Shown here one piece after another: positions 32,881 through 43,058 of a stretch of DNA of 64,000 nucleotides. Made by a program: the position numbers and the translations under genes. The DNA lies in NCBI GenBank assembly GCA_030549335.1, contig CM060188.1, positions 2,232,001-2,296,000 of the forward strand. Direction: 5' to 3'. The notes beneath the pieces are model-generated. The model was not told the DNA's origin. It did no database searches and was given only the letters and a program-made list of their open reading frames with translations. Source of the stretch: Pontederia crassipes (lineage: Eukaryota > Streptophyta > Magnoliopsida > Commelinales > Pontederiaceae). How positions within the stretch are numbered: position 1 is the stretch's first letter; the number at the start of each line of letters is the position of its first letter.

Positions 32881-35800
32881 TGATGTGTGTAGAATTGATA
32901 GCAAACGTTAGCAAGTGCACTAGTCGCTCAAGTAATAAAGTGAATGAGTAGAGTTGTCATTCCCACGATGACGATTAATAACTTAGATTTTATTTTAACC
33001 TTGTTAATTGAGGAATTAAGAAAGTAATTGATTTCAGATGTGAATAAAAAGAAAATAATAAAAATAAAGGAAATGATCATCTGGAGAAATAATGATTTGA
33101 TTATTAAAGCATCTAATTATCTCCACTAGAATGTAATAAATTTTTTTAACTTAGAATTAGTTGAATCAATAACAAAGTGAATTTCCAAAATTAGTTAACC
33201 AACGTTTCAGGCTTTAAATACTATATTATGAATAATTAAAATAAATCAATCCTTTCGATTTTTAATTTACTTAATTAAATCATAAGATGCATTCAATCGA
33301 AATTAATATTAAGGGCTTTCTCAAGTCACCTTAATAACTACACAAATTAGGTCTCTTTCGATTTTTCTAATTGTGGCATGCAATAAATAAGATCAATCCC
33401 TACACTACAAGAAAATCGCGATTTTCCGACGGATAATTTCCGACGGTTCTAAATTCGTCGCAATTTGCGATGGATTTTTCGACGGTTATGACCGTCGAAA
33501 ATAATTTATATTATTATTTAATTTTTTTACGATTAGGAACGTCGATATTTCCGACGGATATCCATCCGTCGCCATTTCCGACGACTTTTTCGACGGTTAC
33601 GACCGTCGGAAATAATTTATATTATTATTAAATTTTTTGACGGATTTTCTGATGGTCACGACTGTCGAAAATAAAAAAATTAATTATATAATTTATTATA
33701 TTATTATTTAATATTTCGACGATTAGGAACGTCGATATTTCCGACGGATATCCATCCGTCGCAAAATCCGCCGCAATTTTTGAAGGTCCTAACCGTTGAT
33801 AAATGTATAATAATATCATATAAAAAATATTTTATGAATATAACTAGCGACGGTCCAAACCGTCGCAATTACCAACGGTTTTGACCGTCGGTAACGATTA
33901 CCGACGGTTCAAACCGTCGCAATTACCGACGGTTTTGACCGTCGGTAACGATTATCGACAGTTCAAACCATCGGTAAAATAAAAAATAAATATTATATTT
34001 ACGTCTAAATATATTTAATATTTAACCGTCTAAATATATTTTCGACGATCACAACCATCGGTAATTATAAAAATATTTAATATTTACGTTTTCGATGACT
34101 GAAACCGTCGGTAATTAAAATTTCGTTATCCCGCCTTTTTTCCTTTTTCCCGCTTTCTTTCCACTTTTTCCCTTTATATATATTCCTCCTCCTCCCTCCT
34201 CTCTCTCTCCCTCCTCCCTCCACTCCTCTCTCTCTCCCTCCTCTCCTCTCTCTCTCTCTCCCGGTCGCGAGCACCCTCTCCCGCGCCGGACGCCGGCGAC
34301 CCTCTCCCGCACCGGCGACCCTCTCCCGCGCCAGCGTCTCTCTCTTTTTCTCTCTCTCGCTCCGCGCCGGCGTCTCTCTCTCTCTCTCTCTCTCTCTCTC
34401 CGGCCAAAGGCCGTTGTCGGCCGGATCCGACCGTGGCCGTTCGGATCCGGCCCCCAGCAGTCGGATAGATCCGACCTCCAGCGGTCGGATCGGCCGCCGG
34501 GCGTTCGGCTCCGGCCGCTGGAGGCCGGAGCTGGCTACGGCCGGATCGGCCGCGGCCGGATCGGCCGCGGCCGGAGTTGGCCGCGGCCCGATCCGGCCGC
34601 TAATTTTTTTTATATTTAAAAAATTATTTGCGACGGTTGCGACCGTCAAAAGATCGACGGTTGCGACGCCCGTCCAAAGTTTCGACAGTTGCGACCGTCG
34701 AAAAGTTGCGACGGCTCGGACCGCCGGCCTTTTTCGACGGTTGCAACCGTCGAAAATTTCGACGGTTCGAACCGCCCGGGACTTTTTCGGCGGTTGTAAC
34801 CATCGAAAAATTTCGTCGGTTCGAACCGTCGGGGACTGTTCCGACGGTCAGATCCGTCGATATTTTCGACGAATTTTTTTCAACCGTCGCAAATCCGTTT
34901 GCGACGAGCATTTTTTCGACGGATCGATTCCGACGGAAAAACCGTCGGTAATTGCGTTACCGACGATTTTCGGACTGATTATCGACGGTCCGGACCGTTG
35001 GTAATTAGCGTTTTTCTAGTAGTGCTAGAAACCATTATGAAAATAATCACTTCTTCTCATATAGCAATCAAATCATAAATCATGGAATCAAAGGAAAGCA
35101 TTAAACATGAAATTGCAATGCTATTAAGGATTCAAATCAAACTAATATCAAGAAAGGTTCCAATACATAAATAGGGTTCAACTAGGATGACCCTAATGAA
35201 AGAATAAATCTGATAAAATCAACATCAGATCTGGAATAAAAATGTAGGGAAAAGAAAACATAAACTCTAGCGTAAGCTAAGCGCGTCCTCTCTCGAGTTT
35301 CCGACAGAGCTTCGCTATCTTCCTCGATCTTCTCCTCTTTCTAAACTTCAAAAGTATGCTCCAGAGATGCTTTTCCAAACCCTCTTCTGCCTCCTTTGAT
35401 AGGTATTTTCGTCCCCCAAGGAATGAAAATGAAAATATATTCAAAAAGTGGATAAAAATGACTTTAAAGTGGCCTAACAGACCGTCGTCACGATCGTAAA
35501 AGGCTCCGACACGGCCGTGACAAAAGGCTGTATGGCTGAAAAAATACTTAGCCAAATTTCTGCTGGAAATGGTTTGTCACGGCCATGACAGAAGCTGTTA
35601 TGGCTGTGACAGTAACTTAGCCTAATTTTTGCTTGAAATCTCTTCCTGTCACGGCTATGACAAGAACTGTTACGGCCGTGACAGTCTTCTGAATTGTTTT
35701 AGGCATTTTCTTGCGTTAATTTCGACATTTCCTCGTATCCCGCGATGAATAATTTTTAAATTTAGATAGAAATCAAATCTTAATGAAATTATATGACAAT

Positions 35801-35887
35801 AAAGCAAAACTCTTTTTTTCTAAATATAAAAACGTTCTAACGTGTTAATCAAATGACCCAAACTAATGCATAATTTTTCGTGCATCA
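32881..35887 (-). repeat. LTR of the retrotransposon (right copy), carrying a CACTA insertion
   Basis: It is 1382 bp after removing the 1622-bp CACTA element and one 3-bp target copy, nearly the same length as the left LTR. On the element's own strand this is the upstream LTR. Confidence 0.85.
33403..35024. mobile_element. Non-autonomous CACTA transposon, 1.6 kb
   Basis: It starts CACTACAAGAAAATCG and ends CTAGTAGTG, with the 3-bp target duplication CTA (33400-33402, 35025-35027). The left LTR of the host retrotransposon shows the empty site with one CTA. Both subterminal parts are filled with CGACGGTTATGACCGTCG-type palindromes. The middle holds CT-rich repeats and GC-rich GGCCGGATCC-type text like the other family members. 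There is no transposase. A short 3-bp target duplication is diagnostic of CACTA elements. Confidence 0.92.
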
Positions 35888-35892
35888 GATAA

Positions 35893-36044
35893 CACGGTTG
35901 GTGGCTCATCTGACAGGTGATGTGCACATGGATATACGATCCAACACAAGATGTGGGTCTCAATAAAAAAAAGACATCACATAAAGTAGCATCTTAATAA
36001 ATAAATATAAGAAGATTTAATTCATGCCAAATTTGAACTCATTA
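35893..36044. other. Short spacer
   Basis: AT-rich, no feature seen. Confidence 0.4.
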
Positions 36045-36650
36045 TATGTATCGAAAAAAAATTACACCAAATATGCTTCAATTTTAACATTTGCTCAGCT
36101 ACACTCTCCAACTTCACTTTACACCAAATTACCTCCATTTGTCCTCACCAGCACGGAGAAAGGGGGGAGGCCTCGCTGCCCCTCCTCCGTTGGCGTGCGG
36201 GGAGGGGGGCGTCTCACCCCTCATCTGCGACCTTGCTCGTCGACAATATTGCAAAGAGACAGCAAGCCCCCATTTCTCCTTGCCGACGCACGAGGAGGGG
36301 GGCGCCTCGCCCCCGCTCTACGATCTCGCTTACCGACGAGGTTGTGCGAGGCCCCCCTCCTTCCCATGTGCTGGAGAGGAGAGGGGGCCTGCGGGGGAGG
36401 ATGGAGGGTTCGCTGTGGCCCTCCTTCGTGTGTGCACAAGGGAGGGTCGATGCTCCCTAGTTGCATTTTTTATTTTTTTAATATTATGTGAGTGATGATT
36501 ACGTGGAGAGGAGAGAAGATGTCGTGCGCCACATAAGCTCCGTGATCAGAAAATAGACGATAACAATTAAAAGATAAATAACATTCAAAAGTTGAAAAAT
36601 ATATCTGAGCAAAATTTAAAATTAAAAAATATTTGATGTAATTTTTCGAT
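36045..36650. mobile_element. Element with ~65-bp inverted ends and GC-rich core
   Basis: The left arm (ATCGAAAAAAAATTACACCA...TTTGCTCAGC...CCAACTT, about 36050-36115) matches the reverse complement of the right arm (about 36575-36650: AAGTTGAAAAATATATCTGA...TGATGTAATTTTTCGAT). Between them lies about 350 bp of very GC-rich text with repeated GAGGGGGGCG and CCTCGCCCC. AT-rich long inverted ends around a GC-rich core resemble small MULEs that carry gene fragments. No target duplication was fixed and no gene is recognised in the core. Confidence 0.5.
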
Positions 36651-38089
36651 GGATGGATGACTGATCGTCTCCATAAACAATGCGGATGGTGGTACGTGGC
36701 CGAATTTTAAGGCTCTTGTAGAATGCGTGCACAAGTTGCACCTTGCCACCTTCTCTTAATTAATTAGTGCAATCGATTGATACTCCGTTGACGTGTTGGA
36801 CGGCACGGTCCTAATTTATTCTCTCTCTCTCTCATTCATTGGTCCTAAGAACTGGACCCGCCCGAGCCTGGTCCCATGAACAGAGAGAGGGTGCGAGAGA
36901 GATCAGATAAAGACATAAATGCTCTTTTCGGTGTGTCACCGTGTTACTGCAGCTGCACATGCATAATTGCATATTATATATATATATATATAATAAAGAA
37001 TTGGATTCCAGTAAATTTATAGTTAAAAATAAAAAAAATCGGTCCAAGTCGTCATTGGCCTTGCTTAAGTTCTTGCTTAGGTTCTTCTAGACCTTAATTA
37101 TCATTATTATTAAAATTTTAGTCACGTCGAATTACTGCACTCGCATATTGCGACTAATTTTATCGAATACATTAATTAGTAATTACAAACTAATCCGAGG
37201 ATCAAGATAATAATCATAAGAGCCCAGATCATACGACATGACATTCTTATATATTCATCTACTATTCAAGCATTGTTCTAATTGTATGATGTACTTTCAT
37301 TGTATAAGGACTCGCTAGTTCAAAAAATGTTATAACTCTTTTTAAAAAAAAGAGGACCTTTTTGTTTATATCGTCATCTCATTTTCATATAAAATATTAT
37401 GAAGTTAAATGGAATTCTCATGTCGCTTCACGGATCAATGCATTGATATATTATATTGAAATATAATGGAAGAGGCAAAAAATTGTAAAATAATCAATGC
37501 AAGCGAGGCATCTCATTGGTTTAAGTACATTCATCATTGACTTTTCTATGTCACATCACATCATTATGATTTATATTATATTATAATCTCGGCAAATAAT
37601 GATACTTCTAATCGTTTAGTTTTGAGCATATAATATATTAATTGTTAATTTTAGTGATGAGTATAATTATTATTGACAAGCGATAATATTTTTCAACAAA
37701 AATATTTTGTATATGGTAAATTCTAAACTCAAAATATTCTTAATCAAGAACAAATTCTTTACACCTCAACTCCCGTTGATGTTATTATTGATAAATTGTT
37801 ACGTTGCAAGATTATTATTATTTGTTATGATACTTATTTTAGTTATTACTTGATAATTTGTTATTATCAAACTTATTATGTTGCAACAGTTTTTTTTTAC
37901 ACACTTGTAAGACCTAATAATAACTCTAATAATGATAGTTTACGTGCCTACGTGATGTATAAACATGCATGAGTTGTTCTCAATGATATCGGTAGAATCG
38001 TCCCGCATATGAAAAACACGTGCGGCTCGGATTGATCCAACGCGACCTGCTGCCACTCCTCCGACTACGAGCAGTTATGGAACGGAAAA

Positions 38090-38683
38090 TGGGTCCTTAT
38101 TTCACCAAACATTGTTCTGAGATTAAGTTTCGAAGCGAAAATAAATGTGATAGAATTGGGATCATTTAATTTCGATAATAGTGGATTCGGAGCCACACAA
38201 TTTCATTTTTTTTCTTTTGACTTTGACGCGCCATCTACTTTTTTTTTCTTTTCTCTCACATCATATTTTTTTATAAAATAAATTACTTAATAAATATAAA
38301 ATAATTTTAATAAGGGATTAATATAATATAATATTATTACTTATGATTTCATAAAAAATTAATATTTTATTAAATATAATTAATTTTAAAATGATTTTTT
38401 TATTTAAATAACATTTTTTAACAAAAAAATTTCCATAAACAATTTTTATTTAATAATTTTATTTTAATTAATAATAAAATTATACTTCATAATTATAATA
38501 ATCATTTTTAATTTAAATCCATAAAAAAATTCATCTATCACATCTACATTTTTCTATCACATCAACCATTTTATTTCTCGTCATAAAATTTCGCTTCAAT
38601 CAAATATAATTTGAATTAATATGTCAATTCAACTATGCACTGAAAACTTAAGAGGAACCGCGATTTCATTTCCAAATGACCCC
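38090..38683 (+). mobile_element. AT-rich miniature element private to copy B
   Basis: Very AT-rich sequence that matches 16385-16900 in inverted orientation, including GCGATTTCATTTCC and ACTATGCACTGAAAACTT. The possible terminal repeats, GGGTCC at the left and GACCCC at the right, are short. It is absent from copies A and C at the corresponding place. Confidence 0.5.
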
Positions 38684-39469
38684 AAGAAATTACGCAATAG
38701 ATCACCTACGCTAAATCTTGTTGGTACCCTTTTGAGATCATCATATGCCAATTCAATTTGGTTGATCACATTGTCTAAGTGAAAGATATTAGCTAATGAC
38801 TAATATCATCATATTAATAATTATTTTTTTGAGTATGTTAAGTCTACGAGAAATTTTTGATGTCTAGAACTACTAATAATATTTGATTAATTTGAAGTCA
38901 AAATGAAGAACCATAAATATATATTCTTCTATGACCGGCTGTGGCAATGGTTATATCGGATGATTGAAGAGGTGTGATCTGAGCATATACATTGACGTGG
39001 CATTAGATGGACGAATACACGTAAGAACACATCAAAACATAGTTCAATTCAGCTGAATGATCCCTTGTTAATACTTTGATGCCCATTTTAATATTAGTCT
39101 TCTAATACTAATAAATAATTTTAATATTACTTAAAATTAGAGGCCATCTAATCTCTAGGAAATCTTAAATAGGACGAAATGAACATAATTCACTGTAAAT
39201 AAACAATCTTAATGAACAGTGAGAGAGTCCGACCAGTGAATCGGATTGGAACTATGGTAACATGGAAAACCGGAAAAGGGTACAATTGCTTGCGTGCCGC
39301 ATGAAAGCCTCCTTCCTCCTACCATTCCAATTACACTCGATGGATACTGCAAAAAAAAACATCTCTTCTCCTCACGTGGAACACAAGGAGATGAAGGCAA
39401 ACACACAAGCAAAAAAGCTTAATCAATAAGGTCTCATCTCAACATGGAATCTTGCCCTTGATCCATTGC

Positions 39470-39471
<2 letters not shown>

Positions 39472-39508
<37 letters not shown>
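39472..39508. repeat. GA dinucleotide microsatellite in the PMEI B promoter
   Basis: About 18 GA units. Copy A has only a short GA run at the same place (about 25415-25429), so the repeat has expanded or contracted since duplication. Confidence 0.9.
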
Positions 39509-39509
<1 letters not shown>

Positions 39510-39627
39510 GCCCAAGTGTCCATGGGGCCCGGCAATAAAGTGCAAAAGGGAGATGCCTTTTCAGCGTCCCCGGGCTATAAAGTGGGGTACACGCATATAT
39601 AATTGCATATACGTACATATATATATA

Positions 39628-39680
<53 letters not shown>
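39628..39680. repeat. TA dinucleotide microsatellite in the PMEI B promoter
   Basis: About 26 alternating TA units. The corresponding tract in copy A (near 25550) is much shorter. Confidence 0.9.
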
Positions 39681-39684
<4 letters not shown>

Positions 39685-39989
39685 CATCCAAAAATAACAA
39701 TTGCAATATAATATATGTGAATTCCATATATTTCCAAATAAAATTGTTTAGATGAGGACGATGCATGCATTCGGGAGGAAAAAAGTCATGATGTGCACCA
39801 GTGCATGGGCATGGGGCCAACTTATCGCACCTTCACGCCAATTATTATTGTCCACACACTACACACACAGCAAATTAAGCCCCTTAGAACAAGCGCCATT
39901 AACAAGCAGTCGTGGCTTACGATGACACTATGATTCTTCAGTGTTGATTAGTTTACGACATATTATATATGATAAAAATATCTAATTCT

Positions 39990-40021
39990 TACGTGTCCTT
40001 CTACTCGTGCTATATATAGAA
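39990..40021 (+). promoter_or_regulatory. Core promoter of PMEI copy B
   Basis: The ABRE-like TACGTGTC (39990-39997) and the TATA box CTATATATAGA (about 40010-40020) occupy the same places as in copy A. The gene therefore kept its core promoter. Confidence 0.6.
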
Positions 40022-40130
40022 CCCCCAAAGCCCTTCTACTCGTCACTAAGTCGTTTCAAAGCTTCGTATATATTAATTCTTGCCTTCCCCGTTAGTTTAC
40101 GATCCTTTAGTTTATTCCTAACCAGAAGCC

Positions 40131-40739
40131 ATGGAAAGCCACAGGATCATCACTAGTTCCTTGTGCTTTCTCTCTCTTATATTTCTGGTAATTAGCACGT
40201 GCAATGCCGCGAGGACAGACCCTCAAGACGAGAAGTCCACGGAGTTCATAAGGACTTCGTGCACCGCTACGGCATACCCGGAGCTCTGCGTCAGCTCCCT
40301 CTCCGCCTACGCCGAGAAGATCCAGACGAGCCCCATGCAGATGGCGCAGACCGCCCTATCCGTGTCCCTCGACGGCGCCCGGTCGGCGTCGACCGTCTTC
40401 TCCAAGTTGCCCGTGGGCGCCGGCAGCGTGAGCCCCCGGGTGAGGGGCGCCACGAGGGACTGCATGGAGAACATGGGGGACGCGGTGGACGAGCTGCAGC
40501 AGTCGATCGCGGCGATGGGGAACCTGCAGGGGAAGGACGTGGGGTTCGTGATCAACAGCGTGCAGACGTGGGTGAGCTCCGCGCTCACGGACGGCCAGAC
40601 GTGCATGGACGGCTTCGCCGGCACGGCCATGGAGGGGAGCGTCAAGAGCACAGTGAAGAGCCACGTCGAGAACGTGGCGCATCTGTCGGCCAACGCCTTG
40701 TCCCTCGTCAATGGCTTCGCTTCCTCCCGGTCTCCTTGA
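40131..40739 (+). CDS. Pectin methylesterase inhibitor (PMEI / 21-kDa-like protein), copy B
   Basis: Intronless, 202 residues, intact, with the same signal peptide and the same four cysteines (C44, C53, C111, C158) as copy A. It differs from copy A at K5R, G30D, T46A, L71M, A81D, A108T, A150S and T186S. These come from nine base changes, and no codon differs silently. Two changes add an acidic residue (G30D just after the signal peptide, A81D in the helical bundle), which could alter charge on a surface that meets the esterase; that effect is inference. As a family member it would be exported to the wall and inhibit pectin methylesterase. Its start context is identical (GCCATGG). The near-identical protein means the pair may be redundant or differ in expression. 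Confidence 0.9.
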   Translation: MESHRIITSSLCFLSLIFLVISTCNAARTDPQDEKSTEFIRTSCTATAYPELCVSSLSAYAEKIQTSPMQMAQTALSVSLDGARSASTVFSKLPVGAGSVSPRVRGATRDCMENMGDAVDELQQSIAAMGNLQGKDVGFVINSVQTWVSSALTDGQTCMDGFAGTAMEGSVKSTVKSHVENVAHLSANALSLVNGFASSRSP

Positions 40740-41420
40740 GCTGGCCACTGGTCGATTCCTCTATCGATCTGTACCAGAGGATGAAGCTATATATGAACCA
40801 GCTGTATGCAGAAAGCTGCTCAGGGGAGCAATTAAGCTCGAGTTAATTAAGTGTTTATTATTATACGTCTAATTGATATGTGACTTGTGAAGTGTTTGTT
40901 TCCTTCCCTCAGGGGAGATGTATTAAGAAAGTGGTGCGTGTGCCATAATTAATTAGATGTATACATACTCTTGATTGGATTAAGGATTGTGATTATAGTA
41001 AGACAGATTAAAAGTATAATTTTGGTGTCATAATAGCTTTGATCTGCGATGTTATTAAAATGAGGAAACAAAATTTAAGTGTCCACACTTTTTCTCCTAG
41101 ATATTTTGTTTCCTCAGATATTTATTCCGCTGACGTATCATGTAGGGAAGCATCTTCCCCAGCAAATATTTGGGAATCTTTGTTGTATAAACTTAATGAA
41201 GAAACATGATTGAATTGCCCTTCCTTGGAATAATATATGCATCACGGTTTTTTCTCATTTAACCGTGGAGGCTCATCTGTGTAATTTAAATTTATAGATC
41301 GTTTATCCTGCCACTAAAAAGACAAGCCGATCAAAACCACTCAATAAATATTATATTAACCAAAATGGCATTAAATTAGCTTTGGTCTGGTCCTCTTTTC
41401 ACGTCCATGTTTGAGTTCCG

Positions 41421-42950
41421 AGCTTGTTGCTTAGTCATGTTCTTCTTCCACCTCCCTCCATCCCCCTCAACTCTCTCACCTTAACATCTCAGACCATTTT
41501 GAATTTTTTATTCGTAAAAATTTAAAATACATTTTGATAAGTAAATTATAACTAATAGATTAACTTCCGATCACCTTTGTATTTTATCCACGTAGAATTA
41601 ATTATACGATGGTCCTCGAAGTTCTGATCGGACGCCCTTCGACAGTATTTTTCGTTTTACCAAATTCATGGAGTTCTCCCAAAAATCTCAGTAGTCTTTC
41701 GTTGGCATATTCAATAACATATGCGTATACTATATTTCTTCTTCATTATTATATGTTCCTTACCCTTACATATGTTATCAAGTCTAATATATTTAATAAT
41801 ATATTATAATAGGAATGGTGGTATATTTTTAGGCAATTGGCAAGTTCTAAATTTATTTATTTTTCCAAATTCGTATAATGTATCAGATGAATGTATTTCC
41901 TGATTGGATAAATTTTTACGGCTCGAAAACGCAAAAGGCCCAAAACAGATAGTTAAAATTAGGCCATCGGGCCAGTTGGAGCACGGGCCGAGGCCTATTT
42001 TACGGCCCAAACTTCGCTGCCGACTGTATTAGCCTATTTGGCGTGCGTAGGGTGTTAAACTAATTTTCTTTTTCTTTTTCTTTTTTCTACGGCTGTACAT
42101 ATAAATGTTAATACTTAATAAACTTCATATAAGTGCTATTAAAATTTCTTCGGAAAATAAAGGACACAAAAATATATGATGCTACCAAAATTTTACACGT
42201 TACACATCCCAAGGACAGGAGGGTTGGCCTGTGGCAGTGACGGGCCAAGGACTCAACATCTACTTGGTGGAGCCAATCACAGGACATGATCCCACGGCTG
42301 TAAACTTCGTCACTTGGCAGCTTCACAGCCCTCTCTTACTTATCCACCTTTAATAATATGTTCTTATTTTCTGGAGTATACATGAGACTATAAATAAATC
42401 TATACATGGATACAAAATTTTAAAAGGAAGATACATAAAGAAAGACCCGCCACACAAACGAAACTGGTCATATCATCATTTAAAAGTGTGGTTAACGCAT
42501 CATTATTATACATATTTGTACGTATTACAATGCTCGATAAAAAAAAATACGTTTCATCTTAGTTTTATCTTGGAAAGAGAAGTATCCAACAATAACATAA
42601 TCGAATGTGAATGAATTATATTAGCGAGAATCCAATAGATATTTCAGAACGAATATCTTAAGCAAATAGCAATCCAACAAGACATACAAAAATTCCAGTA
42701 ATAAGTCTGTCGAAATTTTCATGCATGATAGTTTCAATTTGTATGACTGCGACAATAACTATACAAAATTTTTATTTTTCTTTTGGGAACTAAGAAGCTC
42801 AATTATATGACTGTTGCATAATATAATTTCAATATGTGGTGATTATTGGTGTTTTTTTTCAGGGAAAAAGTGTTTAATTTAAATTCTCATCATCATTGTC
42901 TGGTAGTAAAATGACCACACAAAAGTGTAATGTGCCCGGTTTCTGGCTAA
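41421..42950. other. Intergenic region between PMEI B and the EF-G gene
   Basis: Mostly AT-rich. Around 41935-42010 it has several GGCCCA/TGGGCC-type motifs (AAGGCCCAAAAC, CGGGCCGAGGCC, ACGGCCCAAACT). These resemble site II elements common upstream of plant housekeeping genes, although here they are about 1 kb before the EF-G start. Short open frames show no motif. Confidence 0.4.
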
Positions 42951-43058
42951 GAATTCTCTTGTTCCAAAACTATACCAAGTATATTAGCAAGAGAAGAAGC
43001 GAGAGTTTGAGAGAGGGAGACAGCTAGAAAAAATAGAAGACAGAAGGAACAAGTGATC

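Larger units (their letters stand above)
29124..35887 (-). mobile_element. LTR retrotransposon, tRNA-Asp primed, non-autonomous
   Basis: Two direct repeats of about 1.38 kb (29124-30506 and 32881-35887, the latter enlarged by a CACTA element) run TGATG...GCATCA. The element reads on the - strand. Beside the right LTR is the primer site TGGCGCCGTTGCCGGGGA (complement at 32855-32874), complementary to the 3' end of plant tRNA-Asp. Beside the left LTR is a polypurine tract (complement at 30507-30521). The internal region is only about 2.4 kb and shows no pol domains. A gag-position region lies at 31889-32743. Flanking 5-mers GGTAA and GATAA agree at 4 of 5 bases. tRNA-Asp priming is used by Athila/Tat-type Ty3/gypsy elements, so it is probably a non-autonomous relative of those. 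The two LTRs differ by about 5% over the first 260 bases, which would suggest a few million years at usual plant rates. It is a fossil. Confidence 0.85.
36760..41420 (+). repeat. PMEI segmental duplication, copy B
   Basis: This matches copy A from GTTGACGTGTTGGACGG (36790) through the PMEI gene and its 3' flank to about 41400 (GGTCCTCTTTTCACGTCCATG). It lacks the solo LTR, TRIM and CACTA element of copy A. It has instead a private AT-rich insertion at about 38090-38683 and about 350 extra bases at 38880-39235. Non-coding identity is roughly 90%. Confidence 0.85.
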
